The notes beneath the pieces are model-generated. The model was not told the origin of the DNA. It did no database searches and worked only from the letters and a program-made list of their open reading frames with translations. The position numbers were made by a program, and so were the translations under genes. Shown here piece after piece: positions 23,101-24,564 of a stretch of 24,564 nucleotides of DNA (position 1 is its first letter; each line of letters opens with the position of its first letter). Origin of the DNA: a virus; the IMG/VR virus record IMGVR_UViG_3300042197_002708, positions 1 through 24,564 of that record; one strand, given 5' to 3'.

Positions 23101-24266
23101 GATTGCAAAGTTGGAGACAACGATTTACAGAACCACAAGGTGCTCAGGACGCAGAAACTGCGGATGCTTTTGGCAGCTCAGTAAGTATATCAGGAGACGG
23201 AAAAAACTTTTTTGTGGGTGCAACTGGGTGGGACTTAAACAGTTTTTTCAGCAGTACTTCTAATACAGGACGAGTTTACCACTATACAGTAAACGGAGAA
23301 CTATATACTGCAGATCTTTATAACTCTAGTATTTCACTTGGCACAAACGGAGAATTACTAGGTATAGGGTCGGGAGCAGGAACGGTAGTAGTAGGAGCAC
23401 CAGTAGGTACTCTTGTAGCAGGTGTTGCTGCAGAAACTTTAGTAAATAATGCAAATAATGCTTTATCAGGTCTAAGTACCAAGTTAAATAGCAATGCAAG
23501 AAATGTTTTAAGTGGAGCAGGCGGTTTTGCAACAGGAGATTTAAACTGGGATGCTAACGGTGTTAGAAATTCTGGAAAAGGTATTGGATTTACTGCTGAC
23601 GGTATAGTAGCATATAATCAAGCAGGAAGCGCTACGTTTGTTTTAAATGGTGCTACAGGAGACGCCGTTTTTGCCGGAAGCATGAGTGCTAGTAGTATAA
23701 CTGCAGGTACCTTACAAGTAGGATCTTCTATACAAAGTCAAGGATATCCAGCTTCTGGATGGAAAATAGATTCAAATGGTAGTGCTACTTTTACAGGAGT
23801 AGTAATTAGCAGAAATAATATTCTTGCTCAAGGAACCCATGCTATAGGTGCTACTAGTGCATCTGATACTGTTATTACCTTTACTGAACTACCGAGCTCA
23901 CTTAGTCCACCTTACTCTTACGGTACTTTTACCCCTCCTGTTCCTCAGTGGCAAAAACCTTACAGATCTGGTCCTTACTTAATAGATACAGGAATTGCTA
24001 TTACAGCATGGACTTATGGAGAAAGCCCTATAGTAGCGCTGGTAGCGCCTAAAATTCCGGGAGGAGTATGGTGGGTAAACGACCTCAGCGTACCTGAAGC
24101 AAATCGACTTTGGGGCTGCGAAGCAAAAGTATTGCCTTGGACACGCTGGAGTGGTACTTCTACTATTTGGATAGAGTTTTTTATAAACACAAGAAATATG
24201 TACCGAGTGACTAATAATCCTGGAAGTCAGATTCTTTTTAACTGGATTCTTTATAAAATAACATAA
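20136..24266 (+). CDS. Tail fibre with YYTK repeats and FG-GAP beta-propeller-like domain
   Basis: A 1376-residue fibre expected to contact the host surface. Residues 1-50 (APTVSDLEWGELAINTADGK) match the virion-attachment start seen in many phage fibres. About 65-175 has GGTGA-type fibre repeats. About 217-523 is a tandem array with NYYTKTATDSAI units. About 731-1056 has six FG-GAP-like repeats (NFGSSVSISRNGLILVAG, QFGSACCLDDTGLKLVVA, YFGSGLSMDKWGSVLAVG and three more), each followed by a strand such as GKVATY or GQVQIY; this is the pattern of integrin-type beta-propellers. About 1120-1230 (LNGATGDAVFAGSMSASSIT) resembles the later part of lambda J-type tip proteins. The last 150 residues are unmatched and may hold the receptor-binding tip. 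AAGGGA Shine-Dalgarno; AT-rich, AGA-using. Overlaps the next gene (TAATG). Confidence 0.88.
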   Translation: MSITIELKNSNVSGRAPTVSDLEWGELAINTADGKLFYKKYVEETEAGVIDSFDAVSLGTISGTLNLETQTTGVLPYTRGGTGANSRQSALNELVASVTTGTYLRGNGSNAVMSTILAGDVPILNQNTTGTSSNITGVLAAANGGTGIVSPGTAGNVLTSNGTGWVSSGIPVNIEDVMTELEGRIRSSELATDLASRINLIDGDSTVAGSVNNRLSNYTTTSALESSYYTKQQSDAAVTAATNNLVSTQTLANSLSNYVTQSNLDLNYFTKELTNNAIAVATDALVSAQDLVGELANYTNTAALEENYYTITEADSAIASATSTLVSNTTLANYTNTATLQQNYYTKTATDSAISSATSTLVSNSALTTELANYTNTATLQQNYYTKTATDSAISSATSTLVSNSGLATELGNYTNTATLQQNYYTKTATDSAISSATSTLVSNSGLATELGNYTNTATLQQNYYTKTDTDSAISSATSTLVSNSGLATELGNYTNTATLQQNYYTKTATDSAISSATSTLVSTSTLNDYATTVSLQNLAETVAGPEGTEAQYTIKIDNNGHVAGFGLSSTSVNGTPTSAFVIRADKFAIINPSSEADNLTNNPSADNIPFIVENGITYIKSAFIPTLTANKINTNGLSIYSADGSTLLFNAGSNTPIDSTKVSGLGSLAVKNEVLYEDLQSDIGAILTVSSLPTYYSGEILSLNNVLYRFNPSTSITSVVGFYPSDRGSYDNFGSSVSISRNGLILVAGALNWDLSTGGDNKGAVYTFYRSGNTWIQQYTTSESASIADDQFGSACCLDDTGLKLVVASQGYDSGGFSSVGKVATYTRQNTGSAWTLAHTLYNSTPISFDYFGSGLSMDKWGSVLAVGIKGKSSSKGQVQIYTSVAPAGWGLSATIESPVNTNNYGFGTSVSLSGNGTVLAVSTSTDYIWFYDKVGNSWVLRNSLVQGTTASDSSSVCLDNSGNILLVGNPLHTGSVGKYTIYDYIARLQSWRQRFTEPQGAQDAETADAFGSSVSISGDGKNFFVGATGWDLNSFFSSTSNTGRVYHYTVNGELYTADLYNSSISLGTNGELLGIGSGAGTVVVGAPVGTLVAGVAAETLVNNANNALSGLSTKLNSNARNVLSGAGGFATGDLNWDANGVRNSGKGIGFTADGIVAYNQAGSATFVLNGATGDAVFAGSMSASSITAGTLQVGSSIQSQGYPASGWKIDSNGSATFTGVVISRNNILAQGTHAIGATSASDTVITFTELPSSLSPPYSYGTFTPPVPQWQKPYRSGPYLIDTGIAITAWTYGESPIVALVAPKIPGGVWWVNDLSVPEANRLWGCEAKVLPWTRWSGTSTIWIEFFINTRNMYRVTNNPGSQILFNWILYKIT
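21131..21704 (+). repeat. 120-bp tandem repeat array inside the fibre gene
   Basis: Units start at 21131, 21251, 21371, 21491 and 21611 with a period of exactly 120 bp (40 residues each), the last unit incomplete. The units at 21251 and 21371 are identical; the others differ at a few bases. Each encodes NYTNTATLQQNYYTKTATDS and a 20-residue remainder with SSATSTLVS. More diverged units precede the array from about 20785. It is coding and has no unique spacers, so it is not a CRISPR. Confidence 0.95.
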
Positions 24267-24564
24267 TGAAAAAATCAATATTATTAAACTCAAATGATCA
24301 GTTTGTTAGTTTTATAAATACAAATTTTGAACTTACTGTACCAGAAGGCTACACTTTAAAAGAGTTTGAAGAATCAGAGTTACCAGAAAGCCTTAGTTCT
24401 TCTCACTATTTTTTAGACAATACGTGGACATACAATCCACCTAAAACTACTGATTTAGACCAAATAGAAAATGCTTGGAATTCTGTTAGGTCCGAAAGGA
24501 ATAGGTTGTTGCAAAATTCAGACTGGACCCAACTGCCGGATGTTCCTTTGACTACAAAAGAACT
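24266..24564 (+). CDS. Tail fibre assembly chaperone, partial (3' end outside window)
   Basis: An ORF starting at an ATG that overlaps the fibre stop (TAATG) runs 99 codons without a stop to the window end. It begins MKKSILLNSNDQFVSFIN, contains LDNTWTYNPPK, and ends with WNSVRSERNRLLQNSDWTQL followed by PDVPLTT. The W-x3-R-x2-R-x-x-L-L-x-x-S-D-W-T-Q-L-P-D-x-P motif is the signature of the phage tail assembly chaperone family (Phage_tail_APC type) found directly downstream of fibre genes. It probably helps fold or trimerise the fibre. Expected to end within a few dozen codons past the window. Confidence 0.85.
   Translation, partial: MKKSILLNSNDQFVSFINTNFELTVPEGYTLKEFEESELPESLSSSHYFLDNTWTYNPPKTTDLDQIENAWNSVRSERNRLLQNSDWTQLPDVPLTTKE

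Overview
The window is part of the genome of a tailed double-stranded DNA phage (Caudoviricetes, long-tailed siphovirus-like), either free or as a prophage segment. It contains a nearly complete head-to-tail morphogenesis module in canonical order: small and large terminase, two homing-type nuclease genes, portal, a fused prohead protease/scaffold/major capsid protein, head-tail connector, neck protein, tail terminator, tail tube, a frameshifted tail-assembly chaperone pair, a 2514-residue tape measure protein, a 1376-residue tail fibre, and the start of a fibre-assembly chaperone cut off by the window edge. No integrase, repressor, replication, lysis, tRNA or CRISPR locus is visible. The host cannot be read from the sequence. 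Promoters are sigma70-like and most structural genes have purine-rich Shine-Dalgarno sites. The capsid gene's heavy use of leucine CTA codons argues against an enterobacterial host.

Left region (about 1-1450): five small genes on the minus strand, the leftmost running off the window. Most have their own extended -10 promoter (TGC TATACT). Just past the stop codons of two of them lies a repeated plus-strand module made of a near-consensus promoter (TTGACA, 18 bp, TATAAT/TACAAT), an inverted repeat over the -10 box, GGCGCC, and an 11-bp-stem hairpin starting almost at the predicted transcript 5' end. These modules are the least ordinary thing in the window.

Control region (about 1447-1748): a divergent intergenic stretch with one minus-strand promoter for the small genes and two plus-strand promoters for the late operon. 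The first late promoter resembles the two modules upstream. Three exact CAATAGAA copies lie here.

Late region (1749-24564, all plus strand): genes are tightly packed with overlaps such as ATGA or TAATG. Hairpin terminators follow the two most abundant products (capsid, tail tube) and the chaperone pair, and a perfect-consensus promoter (TTGACA-17-TATAAT) restarts transcription just before the tape measure gene. Expression is tuned by an apparent in-frame internal start that would yield capsid protein without protease, and by a -1 frameshift at GGGAAAC that fuses the two tail chaperone reading frames.

Base and codon use are mosaic: the N-terminal part of the neck protein, the middle of the tape measure and the fibre are AT-rich and use AGA for arginine, while the rest of the structural genes use mostly CGT/CGC. 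The fibre combines a virion-attachment N-terminus, tandem YYTK repeats, a six-repeat FG-GAP beta-propeller-like domain, and a segment like the C-terminal part of lambda J-type tip proteins.
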